This document shows positions 1-10,080 of a stretch of 64,000 nt of DNA, one piece after another. Position 1 is the stretch's first letter, and every line of letters begins with the position of its first letter. Source of the stretch: Pseudomonas maumuensis. Its GTDB lineage: Bacteria; Pseudomonadota; Gammaproteobacteria; Pseudomonadales; Pseudomonadaceae. Position numbers and translations under genes: made by a program. Location: the NCBI RefSeq assembly GCF_019139675.1, contig NZ_CP077077.1, forward strand, positions 2,046,001 to 2,110,000, written 5' to 3'. The notes under the pieces are model-generated. The model was not told the DNA's origin. It did no database searches and saw only the letters and a list, made by a program, of their open reading frames with translations.

Positions 1-137
1 ACACCGCGCTGCGCCGCGACGGCACCCAGAAGAACGTGATCGACACCATGCAGACCCGCATGGAGCTCTACGATGCCATCGGCTACCACGCCTTCGAGCA
101 GAGCCTCGATGCGTTGTTCGCCCAGAAAAAAGGTTGA
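1..137 (+). CDS. prpB: Methylisocitrate lyase, C-terminal end (partial)
   Basis: Only the last 44 codons are in the window, entering from the left edge and ending at a TGA at 135-137. The translated tail runs from about [14 protein letters not shown] to [10 protein letters not shown], which fits the C-terminus of the PEP mutase/isocitrate lyase-like PrpB family. PrpB cleaves 2-methylisocitrate to pyruvate and succinate, the last step of the methylcitrate cycle. It is directly followed by a REP doublet and prpC on the same strand, the usual Pseudomonas prp order. The short visible part carries no catalytic residue, so the call rests on context plus tail similarity. Confidence 0.8.
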   Translation, partial: TALRRDGTQKNVIDTMQTRMELYDAIGYHAFEQSLDALFAQKKG

Positions 138-138
138 G

Positions 139-230
139 GCCGTGAGGGCCTCATCGCTGGCAAGCCAGCTCCCACAGGATTGCGCAAGCCTGCTTTTTGT
201 GGGAGCCGGCTTGCCGGCGATAGGCCGGTA
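139..230. repeat. REP doublet between prpB and prpC
   Basis: Two inverted copies of a Pseudomonas REP core lie here: CATCGCTGGCAAGCCAGCTC near 152-171 and GGGAGCCGGCTTGCC near 201-215, about 30 bp apart. Each is itself a small hairpin, and together they form a larger one. The first copy has the CTGGCAAGCCAG variant and the second the CCGGC variant. Confidence 0.8.
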
Positions 231-288
231 CAGCCACCCGGATTAGCCAGCAAGACTTCGATAACAAATTCAAGAAAGGAGAAACACC

Positions 289-1416
289 ATGGCCGAAGCA
301 AAAGTACTCAGTGGCGCGGGCCTGCGTGGCCAGGTGGCCGGCCAGACCGCGCTGTCGACCGTCGGCCAGGCCGGCGCCGGCCTGACCTACCGCGGCTATG
401 ACGTGCGCGACCTGGCCGCAGGCGCCGAGTTCGAGGAAGTGGCCTACCTGCTGCTGTACGGCGAGCTGCCGAGCAAGGCCGAGCTTGCCGACTACAAGCG
501 CAAGCTCAAGGGGCTGCGCGACCTGCCGCAAGCGCTGAAGGAAGTGCTCGAGCGCATCCCGCGCGATGCACACCCGATGGACGTGATGCGTACAGGTTGT
601 TCGGTACTTGGCACCCTGGAGCCGGAGCTGACTTTCGACGCCCAGCGCGACAAGACCGACCGCCTGCTGGCGCTGTTCCCGGCGGTGATGTGCTACTGGT
701 ACCGCTACACCCACCACGGCGTGCGTATTGACTGCAGCAGCGACGAAGACACCCTCGGCGGCCACTTCCTGCACCTGCTGCACGGCAAGGAGCCGAGCGA
801 GCTGCACGTCAAGGTGATGAACGTCTCGCTGATCCTTTACGCCGAGCACGAATTCAACGCCTCGACCTTCACCGCCCGGGTCTGCGCCTCGACCCTGTCC
901 GATTTGTACTCCTGCGTGACCGCCGCCATCGGCTCGCTGCGCGGCCCGCTGCACGGTGGTGCCAATGAGGCGGCCATGGAGCTGATCGAGCGCTTCCAGA
1001 GCCCGCAGGAGGCCACTGCCGAGCTGCTGCGCATGCTCGAGCGCAAGGACAAGATCATGGGCTTCGGTCATGCCATCTACAAAGAGTCCGACCCGCGCAA
1101 CGAAGTGATCAAGGGCTGGGCCAAGCAGTTGGCCGACGAGGTGGGCGACAAGGTTCTGTACCCGGTCTCCGAAGCCATCGACAAGACCATGTGGGAGCAG
1201 AAGCGTCTGTTCCCCAACGCCGACTTCTACCATGCCTCGGCGTACCACTTCATGGGCATCCCGACCAAGCTGTTCACCCCGATCTTCGTCTGCTCGCGCC
1301 TGACCGGCTGGGCCGCGCACGTGTTCGAGCAGCGCGCCAACAACCGCATCATCCGCCCGAGCGCCGAGTACGTCGGCGTCGAGCAGCGCCAGTTCGTGCC
1401 GATCGAGCAGCGCTGA
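289..1416 (+). CDS. prpC: 2-methylcitrate synthase
   Basis: Condenses propionyl-CoA with oxaloacetate to 2-methylcitrate, the entry step of the methylcitrate cycle; cytoplasmic. The 375-aa protein has the citrate synthase fold signatures PLHGGANEAAM (His222), MGFGHAIY (His261) and NADFYHASAYH (Asp312), which correspond to the His/His/Asp catalytic residues of the family. Its length suits PrpC rather than the longer Gram-negative GltA (about 430 aa). The start is set by a strong AAGGAGAAACACC leader before the ATG. It lies between prpB and acnD, each junction holding a REP doublet. Earlier in-frame starts are not supported. Confidence 0.96.
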   Translation: MAEAKVLSGAGLRGQVAGQTALSTVGQAGAGLTYRGYDVRDLAAGAEFEEVAYLLLYGELPSKAELADYKRKLKGLRDLPQALKEVLERIPRDAHPMDVMRTGCSVLGTLEPELTFDAQRDKTDRLLALFPAVMCYWYRYTHHGVRIDCSSDEDTLGGHFLHLLHGKEPSELHVKVMNVSLILYAEHEFNASTFTARVCASTLSDLYSCVTAAIGSLRGPLHGGANEAAMELIERFQSPQEATAELLRMLERKDKIMGFGHAIYKESDPRNEVIKGWAKQLADEVGDKVLYPVSEAIDKTMWEQKRLFPNADFYHASAYHFMGIPTKLFTPIFVCSRLTGWAAHVFEQRANNRIIRPSAEYVGVEQRQFVPIEQR

Positions 1417-1430
1417 GGCAACGACCGCTA

Positions 1431-1530
1431 GGGCTGCCATGCAGCCCTTTCGCCGGCAAGCCGGCTCCCACAATGTCCACGCGTTTCTGTGGGAGCCGGC
1501 TTGCCGGCGATGGGGTGCGCAGCGCCCCCA
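1431..1530. repeat. REP doublet between prpC and acnD
   Basis: Inverted REP copies CGCCGGCAAGCCGGCTCCCA near 1451-1470 and GGGAGCCGGCTTGCCGG near 1490-1506 are flanked by outer hairpins, GGGCTGCCATGCAGCCC at 1431-1447 and GGGGTGCGCAGCGCCCC near 1512-1528. The second copy ends about 45 bp before the acnD ATG. Confidence 0.82.
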
Positions 1531-1572
1531 AGGCCTGACCTGCAAACCGAATACCGTGAGCCCGATAACGAT

Positions 1573-4161
1573 ATGAACACCGCATTCCGCAAGAACCTGC
1601 CAGGCACCGCCCTGGACTACTTCGACGCCCGTGCCGCGGTCGAGGCGATCAAGCCCGGCGCTTACGACGGCCTGCCGTATACCTCCCGCGTACTGGCGGA
1701 AAACCTGGTGCGCCGCTGCGATCCGGCCACCCTCGATGCATCGCTCGAGCAACTGATCGAGCGCAAGCGCGACCTCGATTTCCCCTGGTTCCCGGCCCGC
1801 GTGGTGTGCCACGACATCCTTGGCCAGACCGCCCTGGTCGACCTCGCCGGGCTGCGCGACGCCATCGCCGACAAAGGCGGCGACCCGGCCGCGGTCAACC
1901 CGGTGGTGCCGGTGCAACTGATCGTCGACCATTCGCTGGCCGTGGAATGCGGCGGCTTCGACCCGCAGGCGTTCGACAAGAACCGCGCCATCGAAGACCG
2001 CCGCAACGAAGACCGTTTCCACTTCATCAACTGGACCAAGCAGGCGTTCAAGAACGTCGACGTGATCCAGCCGGGCAACGGCATCATGCACCAGATCAAC
2101 CTGGAGAAGATGTCGCCGGTGATCCACAATGACCGCGGCGTGGCCTACCCCGACACTTGCGTCGGCACCGACAGCCATACGCCACATGTCGACGCCTTGG
2201 GCGTGATCGCCATCGGTGTCGGTGGCCTGGAGGCCGAAAACGTCATGCTCGGCCGCGCCTCGTGGATGCGCCTGCCGGAGATCGTCGGCGTCGAGCTGAC
2301 CGGGCGCCTGGCGCCGAACATCACCGCTACCGACCTGGTACTGGCCCTGACCGAGTTCCTGCGCAAGCAGAAGGTGGTCGGCGCCTACCTCGAGTTCCAC
2401 GGTGCCGGCGCCAGCGCGCTGACCCTGGGCGACCGTGCCACCATCTCCAACATGGCCCCGGAGTACGGCGCCACCGCGGCGATGTTCGCCATCGACCAAC
2501 AGACCATCGACTACCTCAAGCTGACCGGCCGCGATGACCAGCAGGTGCAGTTGGTGGAAACCTACGCCAAGGTCGCCGGCCTGTGGGCCGACAGCCTGGC
2601 CAAGGCCGAGTATGAGCGCACCCTGAGCTTCGACCTGTCGAGCGTGGTGCGTAACATGGCAGGCCCGTCCAACCCGCACGCGCGCGTGGCCACCAGCGAC
2701 CTGGCGGCCAAGGGCATTGCCGGGCAATGGCAAGAAGTACCGGGGCAGATACCGGACGGCGCGGTGATCATCGCCGCCATCACCAGCTGCACCAACACCA
2801 GCAATCCGCGCAACGTGATCGCCGCTGGCCTTATCGCCCGCAACGCCAACAAGCTTGGCCTGGTGCGCAAGCCGTGGGTCAAGTCGTCGCTGGCGCCGGG
2901 CTCCAAGGCGGTGCAGCTGTACCTGAAGGAAGCTGGCCTGGAACAGGAGCTGGAGCAACTGGGCTTCGGCATCGTCGCCTTCGCCTGCACCACCTGCAAC
3001 GGCATGTCCGGCGCGCTCGACCCGGTGATCCAGCAGGAGATCATCGATCGCGACCTGTACGCCACCGCCGTGCTGTCGGGCAACCGCAACTTCGACGGGC
3101 GTATCCACCCCTACGCCAAGCAGGCGTTCCTCGCGTCGCCGCCGCTGGTGGTGGCCTACGCCATCGCCGGTACCATCCGTTTCGACATCGAGAAGGACGT
3201 GCTGGGCGTGGTCGACGGCAAGGAAATCCGCCTCAAGGACATCTGGCCGAGCGATGAAGAGATCGACGCCGTGGTGCGCGCCTCGGTCAAGCCCGAGCAG
3301 TTCCGCCAGGTGTACATCCCGATGTTCGCCATCGAGGAAGACAAGGGGCCGAAGGTCGCGCCGCTGTACGACTGGCGTCCGATGAGCACCTACATCCGCC
3401 GTCCGCCGTACTGGGAAGGCGCCCTGGCCGGTGAGCGTACCCTGCGCGGCATGCGCCCGCTGGCGGTGCTGCCGGACAACATCACCACCGACCACTTGTC
3501 GCCGTCCAACGCCATCCTGCTGGATAGCGCCGCCGGTGAATACCTGGCGAAGATGGGCCTGCCGGAGGAAGACTTCAACTCCTACGCCACTCACCGTGGT
3601 GACCACCTGACCGCACAGCGCGCCACCTTCGCCAACCCCAAGCTGTTCAACGAGATGGTGCGCAAGGACGACGGCAGCGTGAAGCAGGGTTCGCTGGCGC
3701 GCATCGAGCCGGAAGGCAAGGTGACCCGCATGTGGGAGGCCATCGAGACCTACATGCAGCGCAAGCAGCCGCTGATCATCGTCGCCGGTGCCGACTACGG
3801 CCAGGGGTCGTCCCGTGACTGGGCGGCCAAGGGCGTGCGTCTGGCGGGCGTCGAGGCGATCGTCGCCGAGGGCTTCGAGCGCATCCACCGGACCAACCTG
3901 GTGGGCATGGGCGTGCTGCCGCTGGAGTTCAAGGCGGGCACCGACCGCAACACCCTGGGCCTGGACGGCAGCGAGACCTATGACGTGCTGGGCGAGCGCA
4001 AGCCGCGGGCGACGCTGACCCTGGTGGTCACGCGGCGCAACGGCGAGCGCGTCGAGGTGCCGGTGACCTGCCGCCTGGATACCGCCGAAGAGGTGTCGAT
4101 CTATGAAGCGGGTGGGGTGTTGCAGCGTTTTGCCCAGGACTTCCTGGAAGGCACGGCCTGA
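1573..4161 (+). CDS. acnD: Fe/S-dependent 2-methylcitrate dehydratase AcnD
   Basis: An aconitase-family [4Fe-4S] enzyme that dehydrates 2-methylcitrate to 2-methylaconitate and works together with PrpF. The 862-aa product has the cluster cysteines in ITSCTNTSNP (Cys406) and ACTTCNGMSG (Cys472 and Cys475), plus the C-terminal swivel domain with GADYGQGSSRDWAAKG. I chose the ATG at 1573 (MNTAFRKNLPGTALDYFDA) because earlier in-frame codons lie inside the REP doublet. The neighbouring prpF is diagnostic for AcnD rather than AcnA. A cis/trans isomer is thought to be formed that PrpF corrects, which is known from other bacteria and not visible here. Confidence 0.94.
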   Translation: MNTAFRKNLPGTALDYFDARAAVEAIKPGAYDGLPYTSRVLAENLVRRCDPATLDASLEQLIERKRDLDFPWFPARVVCHDILGQTALVDLAGLRDAIADKGGDPAAVNPVVPVQLIVDHSLAVECGGFDPQAFDKNRAIEDRRNEDRFHFINWTKQAFKNVDVIQPGNGIMHQINLEKMSPVIHNDRGVAYPDTCVGTDSHTPHVDALGVIAIGVGGLEAENVMLGRASWMRLPEIVGVELTGRLAPNITATDLVLALTEFLRKQKVVGAYLEFHGAGASALTLGDRATISNMAPEYGATAAMFAIDQQTIDYLKLTGRDDQQVQLVETYAKVAGLWADSLAKAEYERTLSFDLSSVVRNMAGPSNPHARVATSDLAAKGIAGQWQEVPGQIPDGAVIIAAITSCTNTSNPRNVIAAGLIARNANKLGLVRKPWVKSSLAPGSKAVQLYLKEAGLEQELEQLGFGIVAFACTTCNGMSGALDPVIQQEIIDRDLYATAVLSGNRNFDGRIHPYAKQAFLASPPLVVAYAIAGTIRFDIEKDVLGVVDGKEIRLKDIWPSDEEIDAVVRASVKPEQFRQVYIPMFAIEEDKGPKVAPLYDWRPMSTYIRRPPYWEGALAGERTLRGMRPLAVLPDNITTDHLSPSNAILLDSAAGEYLAKMGLPEEDFNSYATHRGDHLTAQRATFANPKLFNEMVRKDDGSVKQGSLARIEPEGKVTRMWEAIETYMQRKQPLIIVAGADYGQGSSRDWAAKGVRLAGVEAIVAEGFERIHRTNLVGMGVLPLEFKAGTDRNTLGLDGSETYDVLGERKPRATLTLVVTRRNGERVEVPVTCRLDTAEEVSIYEAGGVLQRFAQDFLEGTA

Positions 4162-4166
4162 ATAAG

Positions 4167-4288
4167 CGGGGCCGCTGAGCGGCCCTTTCGCCGGCAAGCC
4201 GGCTCCCACAGTAGGTGCGGCATGTTCATGTGGGAGCCGGCTTGCCGTGACGACGAACCGCGGCGAATGGGCTGCGCAGCAGCCCCAG
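4167..4288. repeat. REP doublet between acnD and prpF
   Basis: Outer hairpin GGGGCCGCTGAGCGGCCC near 4169-4186, then inverted REP copies near 4190-4210 (CCGGCAAGCCGGCTCCCACA) and 4231-4246 (GGGAGCCGGCTTGCCG), then GGGCTGCGCAGCAGCCC near 4269-4285. The right REP copy is degraded after CTTGCCG. Confidence 0.8.
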
Positions 4289-4325
4289 TCTTTGCGTCGC
4301 AATGAAAAAATCAGGAAGCACGGTA

Positions 4326-5516
4326 ATGGCACATGCATCACAGGTAAAAATCCCCGCCACCTACATCCGTGGCGGTACCAGCAAAGGCGTGTTCTTCCGC
4401 CTGCAAGACTTGCCCGAGCGCGCGCAGGTCCCAGGCCCGGCTCGCGACGCCCTGCTGTTGCGGGTGATCGGCAGCCCCGATCCGTACGGCAAGCAGATCG
4501 ACGGCATGGGTGGCGCCACCTCCAGCACCAGCAAGACGGTGATCCTGTCGAAAAGCATCAAGCCCGACCACGACGTCGACTACCTGTTCGGCCAGGTCTC
4601 GATCGACAAGGCCTTCGTCGACTGGAGCGGCAACTGCGGCAACCTGTCCGCCGCGGTCGGCTCGTTCGCCATCAGCGGCGGGCTGGTCGATGCAAGTCGC
4701 ATTCCACGCAATGGCATCGCTACCGTGCGGATCTGGCAGGCCAATATTGGCAAGACCATCATCGCCCATGTACCGGTCACCGAGGGCGAGGTGCAGGAAA
4801 CCGGCGATTTCGAGCTCGATGGTGTGACTTTCCCGGCCGCCGAGGTGCAGCTGGAGTTCCTTGACCCGGCCGCCGACGAGGATGGTGGGGGCGGGGCGAT
4901 GTTCCCCACCGGCAACCTGGTCGACGACCTCGAGGTGCCGGGCGTCGGTACCTTCAAGGCCACCCTGATCAATGCCGGTATCCCGACCATCTTCGTCAAT
5001 GCCGCCGATATCGGCTATACCGGTAGCGAGTTGCAGGACGCCATCAACGGCGATGCCGCCGCATTGCAGCGTTTCGAGACCATCCGTGCCCATGGTGCCG
5101 TGCGCATGGGGCTGATCGAACATATCGACCAGGCCGCCGGGCGCCAGCACACGCCGAAAGTCGCCTTCGTCGCGGCGCCGAGCACCTACACTGCCTCCAG
5201 TGGCAAAGCCGTGCCTGCCGAAGAGATCGACTTGCTGGTGCGTGCGCTGTCGATGGGCAAGCTGCACCACGCGATGATGGGCACCGCGGCGGTGGCCATC
5301 GGTACCGCCGCGGCGATTCCCGGGACGCTGGTCAACCTGGCTGCCGGTGGCGGGGAACGAAGTGCCGTGCGTTTCGGCCATCCGTCCGGGACACTGCGGG
5401 TCGGGGCCGAGGCGCGTCAGGTGGACGGGCAATGGACCGTGACCAAGGCAATCATGAGCCGAAGCGCTCGGGTGCTGATGGAGGGCTGGGTACGCGTGCC
5501 CGGTGATAGTTTCTAA
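4326..5516 (+). CDS. prpF: 2-methylaconitate isomerase PrpF
   Basis: AcnD accessory protein with a diaminopimelate-epimerase-like fold. It isomerises the 2-methylaconitate produced by AcnD so that aconitase can rehydrate it. The product has 396 aa from the ATG at 4326 (MAHASQVKIPATYIRGGTSKGVFF), preceded by an AGGAAG Shine-Dalgarno. An in-frame ATG 24 nt upstream (MKKSGSTV) lacks a ribosome binding site. The family signatures YIRGGTSKGVF near the N-terminus and DWSGNCGNLSAAVG near residue 95 are visible. It is the third internal gene of the prp operon and is always paired with acnD. Confidence 0.94.
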   Translation: MAHASQVKIPATYIRGGTSKGVFFRLQDLPERAQVPGPARDALLLRVIGSPDPYGKQIDGMGGATSSTSKTVILSKSIKPDHDVDYLFGQVSIDKAFVDWSGNCGNLSAAVGSFAISGGLVDASRIPRNGIATVRIWQANIGKTIIAHVPVTEGEVQETGDFELDGVTFPAAEVQLEFLDPAADEDGGGGAMFPTGNLVDDLEVPGVGTFKATLINAGIPTIFVNAADIGYTGSELQDAINGDAAALQRFETIRAHGAVRMGLIEHIDQAAGRQHTPKVAFVAAPSTYTASSGKAVPAEEIDLLVRALSMGKLHHAMMGTAAVAIGTAAAIPGTLVNLAAGGGERSAVRFGHPSGTLRVGAEARQVDGQWTVTKAIMSRSARVLMEGWVRVPGDSF

Positions 5517-5545
5517 GGCATCAGTAGTGCTCGGCATTCGTTGAG

Positions 5546-5667
5546 CGGGGCCGCTTTGCGGCCCATCGCCGGCAAGCCGGCTCCCACAGGGATAGCGCTT
5601 GGCTTGAGGGCGGCGCGGTCGGGTGGGAGCCGGCTTGCCGGCGATGGGCTGCGCAGCAGCCCCAGTC
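5546..5667. repeat. REP doublet between prpF and prpD
   Basis: Outer GGGGCCGCTTTGCGGCCC (5547-5564), REP core near 5565-5588, spacer, second REP near 5624-5646, and outer GGGCTGCGCAGCAGCCC (5646-5662). The spacer at 5595-5622 is identical over 28 bp to the spacer of the REP doublet at 25243, and the flanks are also alike, so the two are copies of one unit. Confidence 0.82.
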
Positions 5668-5682
5668 GCAAAGGAGCCGCCA

Positions 5683-7167
5683 ATGAGCGCCAATACTGAA
5701 TACAACACCCGCCCCGACTACGACCAGGTCCTGCAGACCCTCGCCGACTATGTGCTCGGCTACCGCGTCAAATCCTCCGAGGCGCTGAACACCGCCCGCC
5801 ACTGCCTGATGGATACCCTGGGCTGTGGTCTGCTGGCCCTGCGCTTCCCCGAATGCACCAAGCATCTTGGCCCGTTGGTCGAAGGCACGATCGTCCCCCA
5901 TGGCGCCCGCGTGCCGGGCACCAGCTACCGCCTCGACCCGGTCAAGGCGGCCTGGGACATCGGCTGCATCGTCCGCTGGCTGGACTACAACGACACCTGG
6001 CTGGCGGCGGAGTGGGGTCATCCCTCGGACAACCTTGGTGGCATCCTGGCGGTCACCGACCACCTGTCGCAAAAGCGCGTGGCCAATGGCGAGGCGCCCC
6101 TGGCCGTGCGCGAGGTGCTCGATGCCATGGTCATGGCCCATGAGATCCAGGGCGTGCTGGCGCTGGAGAACTCCTTCAACCGGGTTGGCCTGGACCATGT
6201 GCTGTTGGTCAAGGTCGCCTCGACAGCAGTGTGTGCCAAGCTCATGGGCGCCAGCCGCGAACAATTGCTGTCAGCACTCTCTCACGCCTTCGTCGATGGC
6301 CAGGCCCTGCGCACCTACCGTCATGCGCCCAATGCCGGGTCGCGCAAGTCGTGGGCGGCGGGGGATGCCTCCAGTCGTGGCGTGCGCCTGGCCGATATCG
6401 CGCTGCGAGGCGAGATGGGTGTGCCCGGTGCGCTGACCGCCAGGCAGTGGGGCTTCTACGACGTGTCGTTCAGCCACACCAACAAGGACCTGGCGCTCAA
6501 GCCCGAGGCGCAGCGTGAACTGCGCCTGCCGCAGCCGCTGGGCAGCTATGTGATGGAAAACGTGCTGTTCAAGATCAGCTTCCCCGCCGAATTTCATGCC
6601 CAGACGGCCTGCGAAGCCGCGGTGATCCTGCACCCGCAGGTGCGCAATCGCCTGCACGAAATCGACCGTATCGTCATCACCACCCACGAATCGGCGATCC
6701 GCATCATTTCCAAGGAAGGGCCGCTGGCCAACGCCGCGGACCGCGACCACTGCCTGCAATACATGACGGCGGTGCCGTTGATATTCGGTGATCTGGAGGC
6801 CGAGCACTACGAAGATGCCTTCCATGCCGCGCACCCGAGCATCGACCGCCTGCGCGAGAAGATGGTAATCGTCGAGGAACCGCGCTTCAGCCGCGAGTAC
6901 CTGGAGGCCGACAAGCGTTCCATTGCCAATGGCGTGCAGGTGTTCTTCAAGGATGGCTCGCACACGCCGCAGGTGGTGGTGGAGTACCCGATCGGGCATC
7001 GACGCCGGCGGGAGGAGGGGATGCCGTTGCTCGAGGCGAAGTTCAGGGAGAACCTGGCGACGCGATTTGCGCGGCAGCGGTGCGAGCAAATCTTGGCTGT
7101 GTGCAAGGATCAGCAGGCGCTGGAGGCCATGCCGGTGCATAGGTTCGTCGATCTGTTCGTGATCTGA
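5683..7167 (+). CDS. prpD: MmgE/PrpD family 2-methylcitrate dehydratase
   Basis: The 494-aa protein belongs to the cofactor-free MmgE/PrpD family. Its usual role is dehydration of 2-methylcitrate, and some members also act on citrate. The start at 5683 follows AAAGGAGCCGCCA. Family-typical segments include [40 protein letters not shown] and [16 protein letters not shown]. It is the last gene of the prp cluster and is followed by a REP doublet. Since acnD/prpF already supply the dehydration step, prpD is functionally redundant or stereospecific here; many Pseudomonas keep both. Confidence 0.93.
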   Translation: MSANTEYNTRPDYDQVLQTLADYVLGYRVKSSEALNTARHCLMDTLGCGLLALRFPECTKHLGPLVEGTIVPHGARVPGTSYRLDPVKAAWDIGCIVRWLDYNDTWLAAEWGHPSDNLGGILAVTDHLSQKRVANGEAPLAVREVLDAMVMAHEIQGVLALENSFNRVGLDHVLLVKVASTAVCAKLMGASREQLLSALSHAFVDGQALRTYRHAPNAGSRKSWAAGDASSRGVRLADIALRGEMGVPGALTARQWGFYDVSFSHTNKDLALKPEAQRELRLPQPLGSYVMENVLFKISFPAEFHAQTACEAAVILHPQVRNRLHEIDRIVITTHESAIRIISKEGPLANAADRDHCLQYMTAVPLIFGDLEAEHYEDAFHAAHPSIDRLREKMVIVEEPRFSREYLEADKRSIANGVQVFFKDGSHTPQVVVEYPIGHRRRREEGMPLLEAKFRENLATRFARQRCEQILAVCKDQQALEAMPVHRFVDLFVI

Positions 7168-7180
7168 AGTTGCCTGTTCC

Positions 7181-7275
7181 GGCCTCATCGCTGGCAAGCC
7201 AGCTCCCACAGGTTTGGCGCAGACCTTGAGCACTGCGCGATCCTGTGGGAGCTGGCTTGCCAGCGATGAGGCCGG
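7181..7275. repeat. REP doublet downstream of prpD
   Basis: GGCCTCATCGCTGGCAAGCC at 7181-7200 and its inverse CTTGCCAGCGATGAGGCC at 7257-7274 bound a roughly 95-bp hairpin-forming unit of the CTGGCAAGCCAG subtype, the same subtype as the left half of the doublet after prpB. Confidence 0.8.
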
Positions 7276-7285
7276 CGGCTCTAAC

Positions 7286-7320
7286 AAAAAAGCCCCGGTA
7301 TCTCTACCGGGGCTTCTTCT
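7286..7320. terminator. Intrinsic terminator between convergent prpD and acnB
   Basis: A 10-bp stem AGCCCCGGTA / TACCGGGGCT (7291-7300 with 7305-7314) has a 4-nt loop. On the minus strand it is followed by a run of T (complement of 7286-7290), so it mainly terminates acnB, whose stop is at 7348. On the plus strand the tail TTCTTCTT is weaker but could also serve the prp operon. Confidence 0.85.
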
Positions 7321-7347
7321 TACCGCTTGTAACTTACCACTTGCTGC

Positions 7348-9957
7348 TTACGCCTGAACCACCGGGATCTTGGCGTTGGCCGCGGCTTCGCGGAACTCGG
7401 CGATCTGGTCGAAGCTCAGGTAGCGGTAGACGTCGGCAGCCATGCTGTCGATGTCCTTGGCGTACTGCATGTACTCTTCGACGGTCGGCAGCTTGCCGAT
7501 GATCGAAGCGACAGCAGCCAGCTCGGCCGAGGCCAGGTACACGTTGGTGGCGTCGCCCAGGCGGTTCGGGAAGTTACGGGTCGAGGTGGAGACCACGGTC
7601 GAACCGGTCTGTACACGTGCCTGGTTACCCATGCACAGCGAGCAGCCTGGCATTTCCATGCGCGCGCCAGCCTTGCCGTAGATGCCGTAGTAGCCTTCTT
7701 CGGTCAGCTGGTGGGCGTCCATCTTGGTTGGCGGGGCCAGCCACAGACGGGTCGGGATACCGCCCTTGACCTTGTCCAGCAGCTTGCCGGCAGCGCGGAA
7801 GTGACCAATGTTGGTCATGCACGAACCGATGAACACTTCGTCGATCTTCTCGCCCTGTACCGAAGACAGCAGGCGGGCATCGTCCGGGTCGTTCGGCGCG
7901 CAGAGCACAGGCTCCTTGACGTCGGCCAGGTCGATTTCGATGATTTCGGCGTATTCGGCATCGGCGTCGGCCGACAGCAGCTCAGGCTTGGCCAGCCAGG
8001 CTTCCATGGCCTGGGCGCGGCGCTCCAGGGTGCGGGCATCGCCGTAGCCTTCGCCGATCATCCAGCGCAGCAGGGTGATGTTGGACTGCAGGTATTCGGC
8101 GATGGCCTTTTCCGGCAGCTTGATGGTGCAACCGGCGGCGGAGCGTTCGGCCGAGGCGTCGGACAGCTCGAAGGCTTGCTCGACGGTCAGGTCGTTGAGG
8201 CCTTCGATCTCCAGGATGCGGCCGGAGAAGGCGTTCTTCTTGCCTTTCTTCTCGACGGTCAGCAGGCCTTTCTGGATGGCGTAGTAAGGGATGGCATGGA
8301 CCAGGTCACGCAGGGTGATGCCAGGCTGCAGCTTGCCCTTGAAGCGCACCAGGATCGACTCCGGCATGTCCAGCGGCATGACGCCGGTGGCAGCGGCGAA
8401 GGCCACCAGGCCCGAGCCTGCCGGGAACGAGATGCCGATCGGGAAGCGGGTGTGCGAGTCGCCACCGGTGCCTACGGTGTCAGGCATCAGCATGCGGTTC
8501 AGCCAGCTGTGGATGATGCCGTCGCCCGGGCGCAGCGACACGCCGCCACGGGTGCGGATGAAGTCTGGCAGGGTGTGGTGGGTGGTGACGTCGATCGGCT
8601 TCGGATAGGCCGCGGTGTGGCAGAACGACTGCATTACCAGGTCGGCGGAGAAGCCCAGGCACGCCAGGTCTTTCAGCTCGTCGCGGGTCATCGGGCCAGT
8701 GGTGTCCTGGGAGCCGACGGTGGTCATCTTCGGCTCGCAGTAGGCACCTGGGCGCACGCCCTGGCCTTCCGGCAGGCCGCAGGCGCGACCGACCATCTTC
8801 TGTGCCAGGGTGAAGCCCTTGGTCGAAGCGGCTGGCTGCTCGGGTTTCTTGAACAGGTCCGATGGGGCCAGGCCCAGCTCGGCACGGGCTTTCTCGGTCA
8901 GGCCACGGCCGACGATCAGCGGGATACGGCCGCCAGCGCGGACTTCGTCCAGCAGCACTTCGGTCTTCAGCTCGAAGCTGGTGACCAGTTCGTCGCTGCC
9001 GTGACGGCGCACTTCACCTTTGAACGGGTAGACGTCGATGACGTCGCCCATGGCCAGGTTGGTGCAGTCGAATTCGATCGGCAGGGCGCCGGCGTCTTCC
9101 ATGGTGTTGTAGAAGATCGGGGCGATCTTGGTGCCGAAGCAGAAGCCACCAGCGCGCTTGTTCGGCACGTACGGGATGTCGTCGCCGAAGAACCACAGCA
9201 CCGAGTTGGTGGCCGATTTACGCGAGGAACCGGTACCGACCACGTCACCGACGTAGGCGACCGGGAAGCCCTTGGCCTTGACCGCTTCGATCTGCGCCAG
9301 CGGGCCGACCGAACCAGGCTGCGAAGGCTCGATGCCGTCACGGGCCATCTTCAGCATGGCCAGGGCGTGCAGCGGGATGTCAGGGCGCGACCAGGCGTCC
9401 GGGGCAGGGGACAGGTCGTCGGTGTTGGTTTCGCCAGGCACCTTGAACACGGTCAGGGTGTACTTGTCGGCGATCGCCGGGCGCGAGGTGAACCACTCGC
9501 CGGCAGCCCAGGATTCCAGCACGGCCTTGGCGTGGGCATTGCCAGCCTTGGCTTTTTCGGCCACGTCGTGGAAGGCATCGAACATCAGCAGGGTGTGCTT
9601 GAGCTGTTCGGCCGCGACGGCGCCCAGTTCGGCGTCGTCCAGCAGCGCGACCAGCGTTTCGATGTTGTAGCCGCCCTGCATGGTACCCAGCAGCTCGGTG
9701 GCGTGCTTGCGGTCGATCAGCGGCGACTTGGCTTCACCCTTGGCGACAGCGGAGAGGAAAGCGGCCTTGACGTAGGCGGCTTCGTCGACTCCTGGCGGAA
9801 CGCGGTTGGTGATCAGGTCTACGAGGAAGGCTTCTTCGCCGGCCGGCGGGTTCTTCAGCAGCTCGACCAGGCCTGCAGTTTGTTCGGCGTTCAGCGGCTG
9901 GGGCACGATACCCAGAGCGGCACGCTCTTCGATATGTTTGCGGTAGGCTTCAAGCAC
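7348..9957 (-). CDS. acnB: Bifunctional aconitate hydratase 2 / 2-methylisocitrate dehydratase
   Basis: A TCA-cycle aconitase that also hydrates 2-methyl-cis-aconitate to 2-methylisocitrate, so it completes the methylcitrate cycle encoded next door. From the GTG at 9957 the product is 869 aa (starting [15 protein letters not shown] after the initiator), the normal AcnB length. It is preceded by AGGG eight nt upstream. An ATG 15 nt earlier would add MRVIT, which AcnB proteins lack. Visible features are the N-terminal HEAT-like domain, the swivel segment [12 protein letters not shown], and cluster cysteines in [17 protein letters not shown] and GCSLCMGNQ. It is convergent with prpD. Confidence 0.95.
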   Translation of the reverse strand: MLEAYRKHIEERAALGIVPQPLNAEQTAGLVELLKNPPAGEEAFLVDLITNRVPPGVDEAAYVKAAFLSAVAKGEAKSPLIDRKHATELLGTMQGGYNIETLVALLDDAELGAVAAEQLKHTLLMFDAFHDVAEKAKAGNAHAKAVLESWAAGEWFTSRPAIADKYTLTVFKVPGETNTDDLSPAPDAWSRPDIPLHALAMLKMARDGIEPSQPGSVGPLAQIEAVKAKGFPVAYVGDVVGTGSSRKSATNSVLWFFGDDIPYVPNKRAGGFCFGTKIAPIFYNTMEDAGALPIEFDCTNLAMGDVIDVYPFKGEVRRHGSDELVTSFELKTEVLLDEVRAGGRIPLIVGRGLTEKARAELGLAPSDLFKKPEQPAASTKGFTLAQKMVGRACGLPEGQGVRPGAYCEPKMTTVGSQDTTGPMTRDELKDLACLGFSADLVMQSFCHTAAYPKPIDVTTHHTLPDFIRTRGGVSLRPGDGIIHSWLNRMLMPDTVGTGGDSHTRFPIGISFPAGSGLVAFAAATGVMPLDMPESILVRFKGKLQPGITLRDLVHAIPYYAIQKGLLTVEKKGKKNAFSGRILEIEGLNDLTVEQAFELSDASAERSAAGCTIKLPEKAIAEYLQSNITLLRWMIGEGYGDARTLERRAQAMEAWLAKPELLSADADAEYAEIIEIDLADVKEPVLCAPNDPDDARLLSSVQGEKIDEVFIGSCMTNIGHFRAAGKLLDKVKGGIPTRLWLAPPTKMDAHQLTEEGYYGIYGKAGARMEMPGCSLCMGNQARVQTGSTVVSTSTRNFPNRLGDATNVYLASAELAAVASIIGKLPTVEEYMQYAKDIDSMAADVYRYLSFDQIAEFREAAANAKIPVVQA

Positions 9958-10080
9958 AGTTATTACCCTCATCAGTGGTCCCTAAAGGGAGTCCGGGACG
10001 CTCATCCAGCATTCTCCTGCACCCATGCGCTGAAGACGGCTTTTTGAGCCGGCAAGCCAGGGTCGCAGAGAATCCTTACA
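9958..10080 (-). promoter_or_regulatory. acnB leader/promoter region
   Basis: Non-coding stretch upstream of the acnB GTG. Apart from the AGGG ribosome binding site and a small hairpin-prone segment near 9982-9996 (CCCTAAAGGGAG), I could not fix a promoter with confidence. It separates acnB from the palindromic element at 10081-10215. Confidence 0.4.

Noticed and set aside
1431..1530. Inverted and direct repeats that could suggest a CRISPR array
   Set aside because: They are REP doublets with inverted cores and variable distances, not regularly spaced direct repeats, and no cas genes are present.
151..4341. Very long minus-strand ORF (1396 codons) opposite prpC and acnD
   Set aside because: It is the antisense shadow of the GC-rich acnD and prpC frames; the composition is His/Gly/Val-rich with no family motif, and the plus strand has well-known genes.
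7711..10047. 778-codon plus-strand ORF opposite acnB
   Set aside because: Antisense to a full-length, motif-complete AcnB; no ribosome binding site or recognisable domain.
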